DNA of 64,000 bases from an uncultured Duncaniella sp. GTDB lineage: Bacteria; Bacteroidota; Bacteroidia; Bacteroidales; Muribaculaceae. How positions within the stretch are numbered: the first letter of the stretch is position 1; each line of letters begins with the position of its first letter. This document shows, in pieces, positions 1 to 8,074 of this stretch. The notes under the pieces were generated by a model. The model was given only the letters and a program-made list of their open reading frames with translations. It was not told the DNA's origin and ran no database searches. The stretch lies in contig CAJTRI010000001.1 in NCBI GenBank assembly GCA_910578615.1, positions 1 through 64,000 of the forward strand, written 5' to 3'. The translations under genes and the position numbers were made by a program.

Positions 1-33
1 CAATATATCAACAAAACTCTTTAACTACAACCA

Positions 34-1632
34 ATGAGTACAATTGATTTATCCAAGTATGGCATCACCGGCGCAACGGTGATCCACAACCCCAGCTACG
101 ACCAGCTCTTCATCGACGAGACCAATCCCGAACTCCAAGGCTATGAGAAAGGCCAGGAGACCGAGCTGGGAGCTGTCAACGTAATGACCGGCATCTACAC
201 CGGCCGCTCACCCAAAGACAAATTCTTTGTAAAGGACGCCACAAGCGAGAACTCGATCTGGTGGACTACCGACGAATACAAGAACGACAACAAGGCCATC
301 ACTCCCGAGGCATGGACTGCCCTCAAAGCCATCGCTGACAAGGAGCTTTCCAAAAAGACCCTCTACGTGGTTGACGCTTTCTGCGGCACCAACCCCGACA
401 CCCGTCTTGCTGTACGCTTCGTGATGGAAGTGGCATGGCAGGCACACTTCGTGACCAACATGTTCATCCGTCCCACCGAGGAGGAGCTTAAAGACTTCAC
501 CCCCGACTTCGTGGTGCTCAACGCCTCCAAGGCAAAGGTTGAGAACTGGAAGGAACTCGGCATCAACTCCGAGACCTGCGTGGCCTTCAACCTCACCGAG
601 CGTATGCAGCTCATCATCAACACCTGGTATGGCGGCGAGATGAAGAAGGGTATGTTCTCCATCATGAACTACTACAACCCCCTCCGTGGTATCGCCTCCA
701 TGCACTGCTCGGCCAACACCGACAAACAGGGCGAGAACACCGCCATCTTCTTCGGTCTCTCCGGCACCGGCAAGACCACCCTTTCCACCGATCCCAAGCG
801 TCTTCTCATCGGTGACGACGAGCACGGCTGGGACGACAACGGCGTCTTCAACTACGAGGGCGGCTGCTATGCCAAGGTCATCAACCTCGACAAGGAAAGC
901 GAGCCTGATATCTTCAACGCCATCACCCGCGACGCCCTTCTCGAAAACGTCACAGTTGACGCCGAGGGCAAAATCGACTTCACCGACAAGAGCGTGACCG
1001 AGAACACCCGCGTAAGCTATCCCATCAACCACATCAAGAACATCATCGTTCCCTCACGCGGGCCTGCCGCCAAGAACGTGATCTTCCTGTCGGCCGACGC
1101 ATTCGGAGTGCTTCCTCCCGTGTCAATCCTCACCCCCGAGCAGACCAAGTACTACTTCCTCTCCGGCTTCACCTCCAAGCTCGCCGGCACAGAGCGCGGC
1201 ATCACCGAGCCTACCCCCACATTCTCTGCATGTTTCGGCGCAGCGTTCCTTTCGCTCCACCCCACCAAGTATGCCGAGGAACTCGTGAAGCGTATGGAAC
1301 AGAGCGGTGCCAAGGCTTATCTCGTCAACACCGGCTGGAACGGCTCAGGCAAGCGTATCTCCATCCGTGATACCCGTGGTATCATCGATGCCATCCTTGA
1401 CGGCGCCATCCTCTCCGCTCCCACAAAGCAGCTCCCCATCTTCGATTTCACCATCCCCACCGAGCTTCCCGGCGTGGATCCCAAGATCCTCGACCCCCGC
1501 GACACCTACACCGATCCCGCAGAGTGGACCAAGAAGGCCGACAAGCTCGCCGAGATGTTCATCAACAACTTCAAGAAGTTCGAAGGCCATGAAGCCGGCC
1601 GCGCTCTTGTAGCCGCAGGCCCTCAGCTCTAA
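34..1632 (+). CDS. pckA: Phosphoenolpyruvate carboxykinase (ATP)
   Basis: ATP-dependent PEP carboxykinase, 532 residues, which is the normal family length. It interconverts oxaloacetate plus ATP with PEP, CO2 and ADP in the cytoplasm. In gut Bacteroidales it is usually thought to run in the carboxylating direction, feeding succinate fermentation. The kinase P-loop [14 protein letters not shown] is visible near residue 245, followed by the [11 protein letters not shown] metal-binding segment, and GRSPKDKF lies near the N-terminus. The start at ATG 34 gives the expected N-terminus. Only 33 bases lie upstream in the window, so its promoter cannot be assessed. A strong hairpin follows the stop codon, suggesting a single-gene transcript. 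Confidence 0.97.
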   Translation: MSTIDLSKYGITGATVIHNPSYDQLFIDETNPELQGYEKGQETELGAVNVMTGIYTGRSPKDKFFVKDATSENSIWWTTDEYKNDNKAITPEAWTALKAIADKELSKKTLYVVDAFCGTNPDTRLAVRFVMEVAWQAHFVTNMFIRPTEEELKDFTPDFVVLNASKAKVENWKELGINSETCVAFNLTERMQLIINTWYGGEMKKGMFSIMNYYNPLRGIASMHCSANTDKQGENTAIFFGLSGTGKTTLSTDPKRLLIGDDEHGWDDNGVFNYEGGCYAKVINLDKESEPDIFNAITRDALLENVTVDAEGKIDFTDKSVTENTRVSYPINHIKNIIVPSRGPAAKNVIFLSADAFGVLPPVSILTPEQTKYYFLSGFTSKLAGTERGITEPTPTFSACFGAAFLSLHPTKYAEELVKRMEQSGAKAYLVNTGWNGSGKRISIRDTRGIIDAILDGAILSAPTKQLPIFDFTIPTELPGVDPKILDPRDTYTDPAEWTKKADKLAEMFINNFKKFEGHEAGRALVAAGPQL

Positions 1633-1669
1633 TCCGAAGTTCTTCTGAAAAGTAACCGAATAGCTCTAT

Positions 1670-1707
1670 AAGGAGCCGGGATAAACGCTGTTTTATCCCG
1701 GCTCCTT
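1670..1707 (+). terminator. Hairpin terminator after pckA
   Basis: A 16-bp perfect inverted repeat (arms 1670-1685 and 1692-1707, 6-nt loop) lies 37 bases after the pckA stop. The T tract after it is weak (CCATTT), so termination is inferred mainly from the stem and the position. Confidence 0.75.
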
Positions 1708-1749
1708 CCATTTATATCCACATTTCATAGCCCGCAGTCCCACTCTACC

Positions 1750-1781
1750 GTTGCATCTCTCAACGGGATTAGCTACATTTG
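1750..1781 (+). promoter_or_regulatory. Bacteroidetes-type promoter for the phospholipase gene
   Basis: GTTG at 1750-1753, a 20-base spacer and TACATTTG at 1774-1781 match the Bacteroidetes sigma-ABfr pattern. The start codon at 1801 is about 20 bases downstream. Confidence 0.7.
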
Positions 1782-1800
1782 CAGTCCAAACATCACATCA

Positions 1801-2658
1801 ATGCCCCCAAAAAGCCCCAAGGCCCTCGCCGCCATCATAATACTACTTCTACTGCCTTTCACGGCAGCCGGACAGATAGTCACTCCTCCCGGCGTCCCCA
1901 AGGACGAGATAAACTCCGACAGCATACGTCGCGCATTTGATTCCGGCCCGTATTTCGGTCTCTACAAAGACAATTATTTCATATTCGGCTGCCCTGTGGG
2001 AGAACGGGTAACGCGGAAGAACACCAATATAAAATTCCAGATCTCGATAGCCCAGCGCCTCACACGCTCCACCCTGCCCGGAGGGACATACCTCTTCCTC
2101 TTCTACTCGCAGAAGTGTTTCTGGAACGTTTTGGAAAACTCCATGCCTATGACCGACCTGAATTTCAACCCGGGAATAGGCCTGACAAAACCTCTGTTCG
2201 TGAGAGACAGGTTCGTAGGCAAACTCAACCTCGTGGTCGAGCATGAGTCAAACGGACGCGACGGCACCGCCTCGCGCTCCTGGAACCGCATAACGTTTGG
2301 CGGAAGCATCCTCATCGACCCGCAGTTCATGGTACACGGAAAAGCATGGATACCCATAATAGACGGGATGGAAAACAAGGATATACTCGACTATTGCGGC
2401 ATCTACCAGATAGGCACATCTTACACCTCCCTCAACCAGCGCTTCGGCGTGGCGGTGACACTCGTAAAGCGCAAGGGATGGAAACTGAACTACAATACCA
2501 TCGTGGAGCTTAACTACCGCATATTCCCGCGCGACAACCAGTATCTCTTCCTGCAATACTACAACGGCTACGGCGAAGGCCTGCTGGCCTATAAGGAGTT
2601 CCACTCCATGGTGAGGGTGGGCCTTGTAATCAAGCCAAAACTATTCAGCGACTATTAG
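1801..2658 (+). CDS. pldA: Outer-membrane phospholipase A1 (OMPLA family)
   Basis: 285 residues with an N-terminal signal peptide (hydrophobic AAIIILLLLPFTAAGQ). The OMPLA signature is clear: YSQKCFWNV, then HESNGRDG followed by SRSWNR near residues 150-163, which supply the His, Ser and Asn catalytic triad of this family. The C-terminal QYYNGYGEGLLAY and RVGLVIKP segments match the last strands of the 12-stranded barrel. The family hydrolyses acyl chains from phospholipids in the outer membrane and is activated by dimerisation and calcium when membrane asymmetry is lost. It is transcribed alone from its own promoter. Function rests on conserved motifs and is quite secure. Confidence 0.9.
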   Translation: MPPKSPKALAAIIILLLLPFTAAGQIVTPPGVPKDEINSDSIRRAFDSGPYFGLYKDNYFIFGCPVGERVTRKNTNIKFQISIAQRLTRSTLPGGTYLFLFYSQKCFWNVLENSMPMTDLNFNPGIGLTKPLFVRDRFVGKLNLVVEHESNGRDGTASRSWNRITFGGSILIDPQFMVHGKAWIPIIDGMENKDILDYCGIYQIGTSYTSLNQRFGVAVTLVKRKGWKLNYNTIVELNYRIFPRDNQYLFLQYYNGYGEGLLAYKEFHSMVRVGLVIKPKLFSDY

Positions 2659-2675
2659 AAAGATTCACACTTTTT

Positions 2676-2711
2676 AATCCGTCCGCGCCCAACCACAGGC
2701 ACAGACGGATT
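2676..2711 (+). terminator. Weak terminator hairpin after pldA
   Basis: Eight-bp perfect stem (2676-2683 with 2704-2711, 20-nt loop) followed by GTTTGT, 18 bases after the stop codon. It could instead be part of the upstream region of the RNA that follows. Confidence 0.4.
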
Positions 2712-2719
2712 GTTTGTAT

Positions 2720-2977
2720 ATATGAAAGCACGAAAGAGAGGCCCCAGCCACTCACGTAGGTTTTCAACATGTAGTCCGCAAGACTCCGCGTCCCGGGCTA
2801 TGCGGAGCGAACCTCCGCACATCCGGCAAGGGCAACAGCCGCCGAAAGGGGATGTACCGACCCGGTATTAATGGGTCTTTAGCCGTAAAGACCTTGGAAC
2901 GGCACAACAGACTTAGCCGTTCCGTTTCTACTCAGCCCGGCAAGTGGCACCAGCGCCCCGCCGGGCTTTTTGTATGT
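2720..2977 (+). ncRNA. Unidentified structured RNA with its own terminator
   Basis: About 250 bases without a credible gene hold a chain of perfect hairpins: TGCGGAG/CTCCGCA (2800-2819), GGTCTTTA-GCCG-TAAAGACC (2875-2893), GGAACGGC/GCCGTTCC (2896-2923), and a closing AGCCCGGC/GCCGGGCT stem (2934-2967) followed by TTTTTG, a textbook intrinsic terminator. The next gene lies on the other strand, so this is not a leader for a downstream gene. I could not match it to RNase P RNA (no GAGGAAAGTCCGGGC), tmRNA or SRP RNA. A 6S-type RNA or a lineage-specific RNA remains possible. The 5' end is uncertain because no clean TAnnTTTG box precedes it. Confidence 0.6.
2934..2973 (+). terminator. Intrinsic terminator of the structured RNA
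   Basis: Eight-bp GC-rich perfect stem AGCCCGGC/GCCGGGCT with an 18-nt loop, followed immediately by TTTTTG. It marks the 3' end of the RNA upstream. Confidence 0.8.
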
Positions 2978-3013
2978 CCGGCGCTCATAGAAAGGCCCCG
3001 GCCTGCAAAAGGC

Positions 3014-3064
3014 AGTCCCGCAAGGAATGGCCGGGTAAGCACCCCGGGCCGTCCTTGCGGGACT
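3014..3064 (-). terminator. Terminator hairpin after rubrerythrin
   Basis: Thirteen-bp perfect stem (3014-3026 with 3052-3064) just past the rubrerythrin stop; on the minus strand it is followed by GCCTTTTG. It may also stop any rightward read-through from the structured RNA. Confidence 0.7.
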
Positions 3065-3107
3065 TGGTCTTGTCTGTCAGTCCGCTATCGCGGATACAGG
3101 GAACTGT

Positions 3108-3665
3108 TTACTTCTTGAAGAAGCGGTTGTAGAGACCCTGGAAACCCTGTCCGTGACGAGCCTCGTCCTTGGCCATTTCGTGAACAGTGTCATGGATAGC
3201 ATCGAGGTTAAGCTCCTTGGCACGGCGGGCGATACGCATCTTGTCCTCGTTGGCTCCGGCCTCGGCAGCCATGCGGCGTTTGAGATTCTCCTCGGTCGAC
3301 CACACGCACTCGCCAAGAAGCTCGGCGAATTTGGAAGCGTGCTCGGCCTCCTCGATAGCATAGCGCTTGAAAGCCTCGGCGATTTCGGGATAGCCCTCGC
3401 GGTCAGCCTGACGAGACATGGCAAGATACATTCCCACCTCGGCACATTCGCCCTCAAAGTGGGCGCGAAGGTCGGCCTTCATCTGGTCGTCAGTATCCTT
3501 TGCGATGCCGATAACGTGCTCGGTAACAAATTCAAGAGCCTTCTCGGGATCTTCGCTGAGTTCCTTGAACGCTGAGCGGGGAGCCTTGCAGAGGGGGCAG
3601 ATTTCGGGAGCCTCGTCACCTTCGTGAACGTAACCGCATACGGTGCAGATAAATTTCTTCTTCAT
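3108..3665 (-). CDS. Reverse rubrerythrin (N-terminal rubredoxin domain)
   Basis: 185 residues. Residues 1-35 form a rubredoxin-type domain ([15 protein letters not shown] then CPLCKA); the rest is a ferritin-like four-helix domain with the expected EEAEHASKF and DEARHGQGF di-iron motifs. Domain order is reversed compared with classical rubrerythrin, where rubredoxin is C-terminal, so reverse rubrerythrin is the better name. The family reduces hydrogen peroxide in the cytoplasm of anaerobes using electrons from NAD(P)H via redox partners. It lies 49 bases after a Fur/PerR-type repressor gene on the same strand, so it is probably co-transcribed with and repressed by it. Confidence 0.93.
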   Translation of the reverse strand: MKKKFICTVCGYVHEGDEAPEICPLCKAPRSAFKELSEDPEKALEFVTEHVIGIAKDTDDQMKADLRAHFEGECAEVGMYLAMSRQADREGYPEIAEAFKRYAIEEAEHASKFAELLGECVWSTEENLKRRMAAEAGANEDKMRIARRAKELNLDAIHDTVHEMAKDEARHGQGFQGLYNRFFKK

Positions 3666-3714
3666 AGTGATTGATGATTTTTTGAAGTTATGGATAATTA
3701 TTGTTTTGATTGTC

Positions 3715-4116
3715 TCAGACGGTCTGTCGCTCCCTGCATTCCGGGCACCATCCCTTGACTGTGATTCCCATTTCGGCTATGACATAACCGGGCGGGACGG
3801 CCGGCAACACCGAGAAGCACACCGGGACATCGGTAACTGAACCGCATCCTGAGCATAGAAAATGGGCGTGCGGACTTTCCGAGAAGTCCCAGCGGGTGCT
3901 CTCCCCGCTCTCTGACGCGATAGCCTTTATAACCCCCGCTCCTGAGAGCAGTTTGAGAGTGTTATAGACCGTGGTGCGCGAGAGGGTCGGATGCACTGGT
4001 AGAAGCGAGGTATATATTTCATCAACCGTCGGATGCACCCTGTGCTCCATCAGATGGCCGAGTATAACGATGCGCTGGGCCGAAGGCTTGATGCCGTGGG
4101 CGGTCAGCATATCCAT
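3715..4116 (-). CDS. perR: Fur-family repressor, probably PerR
   Basis: A 133-residue Fur-family metalloregulator. The winged-helix part contains GIKPSAQR and [16 protein letters not shown], the usual recognition helix; the C-terminal half carries [10 protein letters not shown] and WCPEC, two CxxC pairs forming the structural zinc site. ATG 4116 is chosen because it gives the short N-terminus typical of Bacteroidales PerR (about eight residues before GIKPS); a TTG at 4149 would add eleven residues. Pairing with reverse rubrerythrin argues for peroxide sensing rather than iron-only Fur. A Per-box-like dyad lies in its own leader, suggesting autoregulation. Fur or Zur remain alternatives. Confidence 0.88.
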   Translation of the reverse strand: MDMLTAHGIKPSAQRIVILGHLMEHRVHPTVDEIYTSLLPVHPTLSRTTVYNTLKLLSGAGVIKAIASESGESTRWDFSESPHAHFLCSGCGSVTDVPVCFSVLPAVPPGYVIAEMGITVKGWCPECRERQTV

Positions 4117-4151
4117 TATATCCTGGGTTGTATATTCGACTGGTTTCAATT

Positions 4152-4166
4152 TTGAAATAATTACAA
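4152..4166 (-). promoter_or_regulatory. Per-box-like operator in the perR leader
   Basis: On the minus strand this 15-mer reads TTGTAATTATTTCAA and matches the Per-box consensus TTATAATNATTATAA at 12 of 14 informative positions. It lies just downstream of the predicted transcription start, where bound repressor would block elongation. Confidence 0.5.
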
Positions 4167-4180
4167 TTTTTTATTCATTG

Positions 4181-4188
4181 CAAAAGTA
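4181..4188 (-). promoter_or_regulatory. Minus-strand promoter (-7 box) for perR-rubrerythrin
   Basis: TACTTTTG on the minus strand fits TAnnTTTG. The start of transcription would be near 4175, giving a leader of about 60 bases to the ATG and placing the Per-like dyad inside it. Confidence 0.55.
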
Positions 4189-4456
4189 GTCCTTTTATCA
4201 TTACCATGCAATAGCCTCGGACACTTTTTTGTTTTTTTAAGGAATCCTCTCCTATAATAATATCACATTGCCTTGTCCCCCGTGCCTTCCATTCAAACCC
4301 TGTCTCAAAACCACTATTCCGGGACAGCGCTAAAAAAACAATGCTAAAAATTTCATTCTTCGGGGAATATGTATTAATTTTGCATCTTGGAAATGGCACA
4401 TGCGTGTCATCGCGCACGTGCGGCCCATACACCTTAACAAGAATCACATAAACACA
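4189..4456. promoter_or_regulatory. Divergent intergenic region, perR / TPR gene
   Basis: AT-rich gene-free stretch between divergent genes. The only clear signal is TAATTTTG at 4375-4382, a rightward -7 box that would give a leader of about 70 bases for the TPR-protein gene. No open frame here is convincing. Confidence 0.55.
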
Positions 4457-5137
4457 ATGGCAGAAAATAAACAACCCCAGGAAGAGCCCCGTACATCCAT
4501 TGACGAGGTAAACGACACCCTCACCGGCATAGGCGAGAAAGTACAGAACAATCCCCGCTTCATCGTGATAGGGAGCATAGTGGTGGCAGCCGTCATCGCG
4601 ATAATCCTCATCTGGGTGTATGCAATCCGCCAGCCGGGCATCAACGCGGCCAACGACGCTCTCGGACAGGCCGACATAGAGCTTCTGATGGGCAATGACT
4701 CCGTGGCACTCGCAAAATACCGGCAAGTCGCAGCCGACCACGGCTACAAGGCCGGCGACCTCGCCAACCTCAATGCCGCCATACTCCTCTACAAGGACAA
4801 AAAATATGAGGAAGCACTCTCCTGTCTCAAAAACTACTCCGCATCAGAGTCCATCATAGGCGCTGGCGCCAAAAGCCTTGAAGGAGACTGCTATGTCAAC
4901 CTCAAAAAATATCCCGAGGCCCTCGGCTGCTACAAGGAAGCCGTGAAAATCTCCGACAACAATCCCGCCTACACCCCGACCTTCCTTCTCAAAGAAGCCA
5001 CACTCCTCCGCGAGATGAAGGACTACAAGGCCGAGGCCGCTATATATGAGGAAATCATCAAGAACTATCCGTCCTACGGGGCAGAGATAGGCACCGACCT
5101 CCAAAAATATCTCGAACGCGCACAGGCTGCCGAATAA
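4457..5137 (+). CDS. Membrane-anchored tetratricopeptide repeat protein
   Basis: A 226-residue protein with a short acidic cytoplasmic N-terminus, one membrane helix (IVIGSIVVAAVIAIILIWVYAI, residues 36-57) and a C-terminal TPR array. Repeat signatures include NDSVALAKYRQVAADHG, KKYEEALSCLKNY, KKYPEALGCYKEAV and KDYKAEAAIYEEI. The topology recalls YfgM-like periplasmic TPR scaffolds linked to envelope protein folding, but no specific function can be claimed. The start at ATG 4457 is preferred over one 57 bases upstream because MAENKQ begins a typical hydrophilic head and the earlier stretch looks untranslated. It has its own promoter and terminator. Confidence 0.85.
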   Translation: MAENKQPQEEPRTSIDEVNDTLTGIGEKVQNNPRFIVIGSIVVAAVIAIILIWVYAIRQPGINAANDALGQADIELLMGNDSVALAKYRQVAADHGYKAGDLANLNAAILLYKDKKYEEALSCLKNYSASESIIGAGAKSLEGDCYVNLKKYPEALGCYKEAVKISDNNPAYTPTFLLKEATLLREMKDYKAEAAIYEEIIKNYPSYGAEIGTDLQKYLERAQAAE

Positions 5138-5160
5138 TCCCGGCAAGACCGCAATGATAA

Positions 5161-5203
5161 AATAACGGGGCTATGGGGTGTTTATTCCCACAGCCCCGTT
5201 ATT
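5161..5203 (+). terminator. Terminator after the TPR gene
   Basis: Twelve-bp perfect stem AATAACGGGGCT/AGCCCCGTTATT (5161-5172, 5192-5203), extendable inward with one mismatch, 24 bases after the stop codon. Confidence 0.7.
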
Positions 5204-5257
5204 CCATACTCCCTCCCCCACGCTACGACCGCTTACAGACAAAAAACACAAATCCTG

Positions 5258-5288
5258 TTGCCCAGAATACGCCAAATAATTAAATTTG
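5258..5288 (+). promoter_or_regulatory. Promoter of the pectate-lyase-like gene
   Basis: TTG at 5258-5260, a 20-base spacer, and TAAATTTG at 5281-5288. The resulting leader is about 110 bases and is gene-free. Confidence 0.7.
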
Positions 5289-5404
5289 CATCTGGAACAA
5301 CCTGAAACATAATACCACCCGCCACTTTCTGACGTACATCCGTCCGCAATTCATAGAAAGCCCGGTCTAAACGAATCCAACAGAACAAATTAATACCATA
5401 CACC

Positions 5405-7990
5405 ATGAAATCCATCCGTTACATGGCACTCCTCTCAGCCATGGCCCTTCCCGCAGCGCTCTCGGCGGCGATAGAAGGGAGCCTCGACCCTGAGTCGGTA
5501 GTGGAAAAGTGGAGCAACGCCTCCACAAGTCCCAAAATCATAGACATAAACTTCTCGGACACAACCTGGCCCGACACATGGGCCGGAGAAACAGGCAGAG
5601 ACTGCCCGGAATGGGAATCGGACACCTATGTCAATGCCATAATACCAGTGCCGGCCAACGGGGACGGCACAGTGACATATCCAGTAGTGTTCCACAACTG
5701 CACATTCGCCACCAAGGCTTCGGCAGGCGGCCATGGAGGAACCACGGCAGCTTTTGCCAAGCAATATTACCTGAATATGAACCCCACAGGCACGGCGGCA
5801 TACTGTAACAACTGGACGATACCGGGCCATACGGAATATCTCGAAGACAATATTGTCCGGGATGCCAACGGGGTTCCGACTTCCGGCGAGGCCGGCTTCG
5901 TACAGATGTGCCGCAATGCCTCCGTTGACGGCGTCACATCTCTCCACGGCTGGATGGAGATAGACCATATCCCCTACGTGGAACGCATCCAGTGGTCTTG
6001 GTCGTCCACCTCGTGGGGCCGAGGAATAAAGTGTGACATAAAGATTGGAAATGCCGACTGGAAACCCCTTGTATGGATGGGATCAGAGAACCAAAAACTT
6101 GGCTGGACATCATTCTCCGACCAAGGATACTTTATGGAAAACATCATCGATGCCAAGGACGTATCACTCCGCTGGCGCGTGTGGGACGGACAGGACGACA
6201 ACAATGCCGTACAGAAAGACTTCCCGTCCAAACAGACAGTAGACCCGCTGGCCGAAAGACAGGCTCCGAGAGTACACAAGCTCCAGATCTTCGGCGACAA
6301 GATTACGGCCGAACAGGCAAAGTTTGCCCGTGAGAACATGGTCAACAATCCCGGCGAGCTATCCGATCTTGACAGGTTCCAAGGCGGCGACAAGCCCGAG
6401 CCGGACAAAGACTGGGACGAGCCGGCCGACATAGCCATGAAAGCGTTCCCGACAGCCGAGGGATTCGGCAAATACGCCTCCGGCGGCCGTGGTGGCAAAA
6501 TCGTGAAGGTGACATCTCTGGCCGATGACGGCAGCGAGGGCACCCTCCGCTGGGCTTTCACACAGCATCCCGGCGAACCTCTCACCATCCTCTTCGAGGT
6601 GAGCGGCGAAATAGCCTTGCAGAAAGACCTGCGCATTAACCGTGCGAACTGGACTCTCGCCGGACAGAGCGCTCCGGGCGAGGGAATCGTTATCACGCAC
6701 AACAAGGTAAACGTGGGAGGTTCGTCCAACTTCATAGTACGCAACATGCGTTTCCGCATAGGCCGTATGGACGCTGCCGGCAATATCATCGCCGCCAACG
6801 CGGTCGGGGCCGAGAACTGCTCCAACTTCATCTTTGACCACTGTTCGTTCGGATGGTCGGTGGAAGAGAATCTCAACACAGCCGACTCACACTTCCTCAC
6901 CGTCCAGAACTCCATAGTGCATGAAGGTCTCTACAACGCCGGCCATTCGAAGGGCGCGCGCGGCTATGGCGCACAACTCGGCGGTTCTCCGGCCACCTAT
7001 CACCACAACCTGTTCATACACAACAAGAACCGCTCCCCGCGTCTCAACGGTGCCCGAGGCGAGGACTTCGTGGTGTTCCTCGAATATGCCAACAACGTGA
7101 ATTACAACTATGGCAAGCGAGGCGGCTGCTACGGAGGCGAAAACACTGCCGACATAAGTTCCTACAACGGCATGAACTCGGCCCACGAATGCAATTTCAT
7201 GTCAAACTATTACAAACCTGGGCCTGAGTCAGACAAATCAAGAGTGGAATTCGTGAAATCATCCTATGCCCGCTCAGGTGCCACGTCATGGGGACCGGCC
7301 AAATGGTATCTTGCCGACAATGTGGCCGAAGGTATCGAGGACGCCACCGCCGACAACTGGAAAGGTCTTGCCAGAGACAACACCAAATACACTCTGGACG
7401 AACTAAAATCCACTGAACGCATCATTCCCCAGAATGCATATTACAAATACTCTGCCGCAGCTCCGAAGGGCCGCTACACCCCGTCTAAGTACATGCTCGA
7501 AGGCCTTGATGCCGGAAAGGACGTACTTGGCATAGTGGCAAAAAATGCCGGCACAATAAACCCCGACAAGGTAGAAAAGAGACTTCGCGACGAGGCTCTC
7601 AACGGAACAGCCGCATATGGCAATAACGGTATACTTGACCGCGAGGACGAAGCCGAAGGATTCTTCCCCTATTCCACAGACTATATCGTGCCGACCGACT
7701 CTGACAACGACGGACTGCCTGACGAATGGGAGCTTAAACATGCCTCTTCACTGAGCGAGATTGACAACAACACGGTGCTCAAAGGCGGATACACCGCTCT
7801 CGAAGTCTACCTCAACGAACTCATGGGCGAGGACTCCACCAGCGCAATCACAGATATAATGACCGACTCTGGCAACGATGCACCCGTGGAACTTTACAAC
7901 CTCCAAGGACTACGTGTCACAAACGCCACATCTCCCGGCATATACATACGCCGTCAAGGGACAAAGACCGAGAAGGTGATAATCCGATAA
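5405..7990 (+). CDS. Secreted PL1 pectate-lyase-like protein with T9SS sorting domain
   Basis: 861 residues. A signal peptide (ALLSAMALPAALSAA) precedes an N-terminal domain of about 320 residues that I do not recognise. A right-handed beta-helix of pectate lyase (PL1) type starts near residue 350 (GFGKYASGGRGG, then TLRWAF, VGGSSNFIVRNMRFR, FDHCSFGWS, HHNLFIHNKNRSPRLNGA). A calcium-binding DSDNDGLPDEWE segment lies near 763, and the last 60 residues (VELYNLQG, GIYIRRQG, EKVIIR) form a type A C-terminal sorting domain of the type IX secretion system. The protein is therefore probably exported to the surface or medium to cut pectic glycans. Substrate is inferred from family only; it is not next to SusC/SusD genes, unusual for glycan enzymes in this phylum. 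Confidence 0.88.
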   Translation: MKSIRYMALLSAMALPAALSAAIEGSLDPESVVEKWSNASTSPKIIDINFSDTTWPDTWAGETGRDCPEWESDTYVNAIIPVPANGDGTVTYPVVFHNCTFATKASAGGHGGTTAAFAKQYYLNMNPTGTAAYCNNWTIPGHTEYLEDNIVRDANGVPTSGEAGFVQMCRNASVDGVTSLHGWMEIDHIPYVERIQWSWSSTSWGRGIKCDIKIGNADWKPLVWMGSENQKLGWTSFSDQGYFMENIIDAKDVSLRWRVWDGQDDNNAVQKDFPSKQTVDPLAERQAPRVHKLQIFGDKITAEQAKFARENMVNNPGELSDLDRFQGGDKPEPDKDWDEPADIAMKAFPTAEGFGKYASGGRGGKIVKVTSLADDGSEGTLRWAFTQHPGEPLTILFEVSGEIALQKDLRINRANWTLAGQSAPGEGIVITHNKVNVGGSSNFIVRNMRFRIGRMDAAGNIIAANAVGAENCSNFIFDHCSFGWSVEENLNTADSHFLTVQNSIVHEGLYNAGHSKGARGYGAQLGGSPATYHHNLFIHNKNRSPRLNGARGEDFVVFLEYANNVNYNYGKRGGCYGGENTADISSYNGMNSAHECNFMSNYYKPGPESDKSRVEFVKSSYARSGATSWGPAKWYLADNVAEGIEDATADNWKGLARDNTKYTLDELKSTERIIPQNAYYKYSAAAPKGRYTPSKYMLEGLDAGKDVLGIVAKNAGTINPDKVEKRLRDEALNGTAAYGNNGILDREDEAEGFFPYSTDYIVPTDSDNDGLPDEWELKHASSLSEIDNNTVLKGGYTALEVYLNELMGEDSTSAITDIMTDSGNDAPVELYNLQGLRVTNATSPGIYIRRQGTKTEKVIIR

Positions 7991-8062
7991 ATACAATCCC
8001 CCGCTTATAACATAGGCCACGGAGCAATTTCCGTGGCCTATGTTATAAGCGGGGGATTGTAT
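7991..8062. terminator. 33-bp perfect hairpin between convergent genes
   Basis: Arms 7991-8023 and 8030-8062 are exact reverse complements with only a GCAATT loop. The left arm starts at the base after the lyase stop codon and the right arm ends 12 bases before the ettA stop. Its location suggests a bidirectional terminator, though it is far longer than usual and lacks a strong T tract. Confidence 0.7.
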
Positions 8063-8074
8063 AACGCGGGAAAG

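Noticed and set aside
208..1032. Minus-strand open frame inside pckA
   Set aside because: Fully inside a clear enzyme gene, with low-complexity Val/Gly/Glu content typical of antisense frames in GC-rich DNA.
2852..3132. Small plus-strand frames between pldA and rubrerythrin
   Set aside because: They lie across perfect hairpins and a terminator, so RNA structure explains the sequence better than coding.
5974..6915. 313-codon minus frame inside the PL1 gene
   Set aside because: Antisense to a conserved beta-helix; Ser/Pro/Arg-rich, no motif and no promoter.
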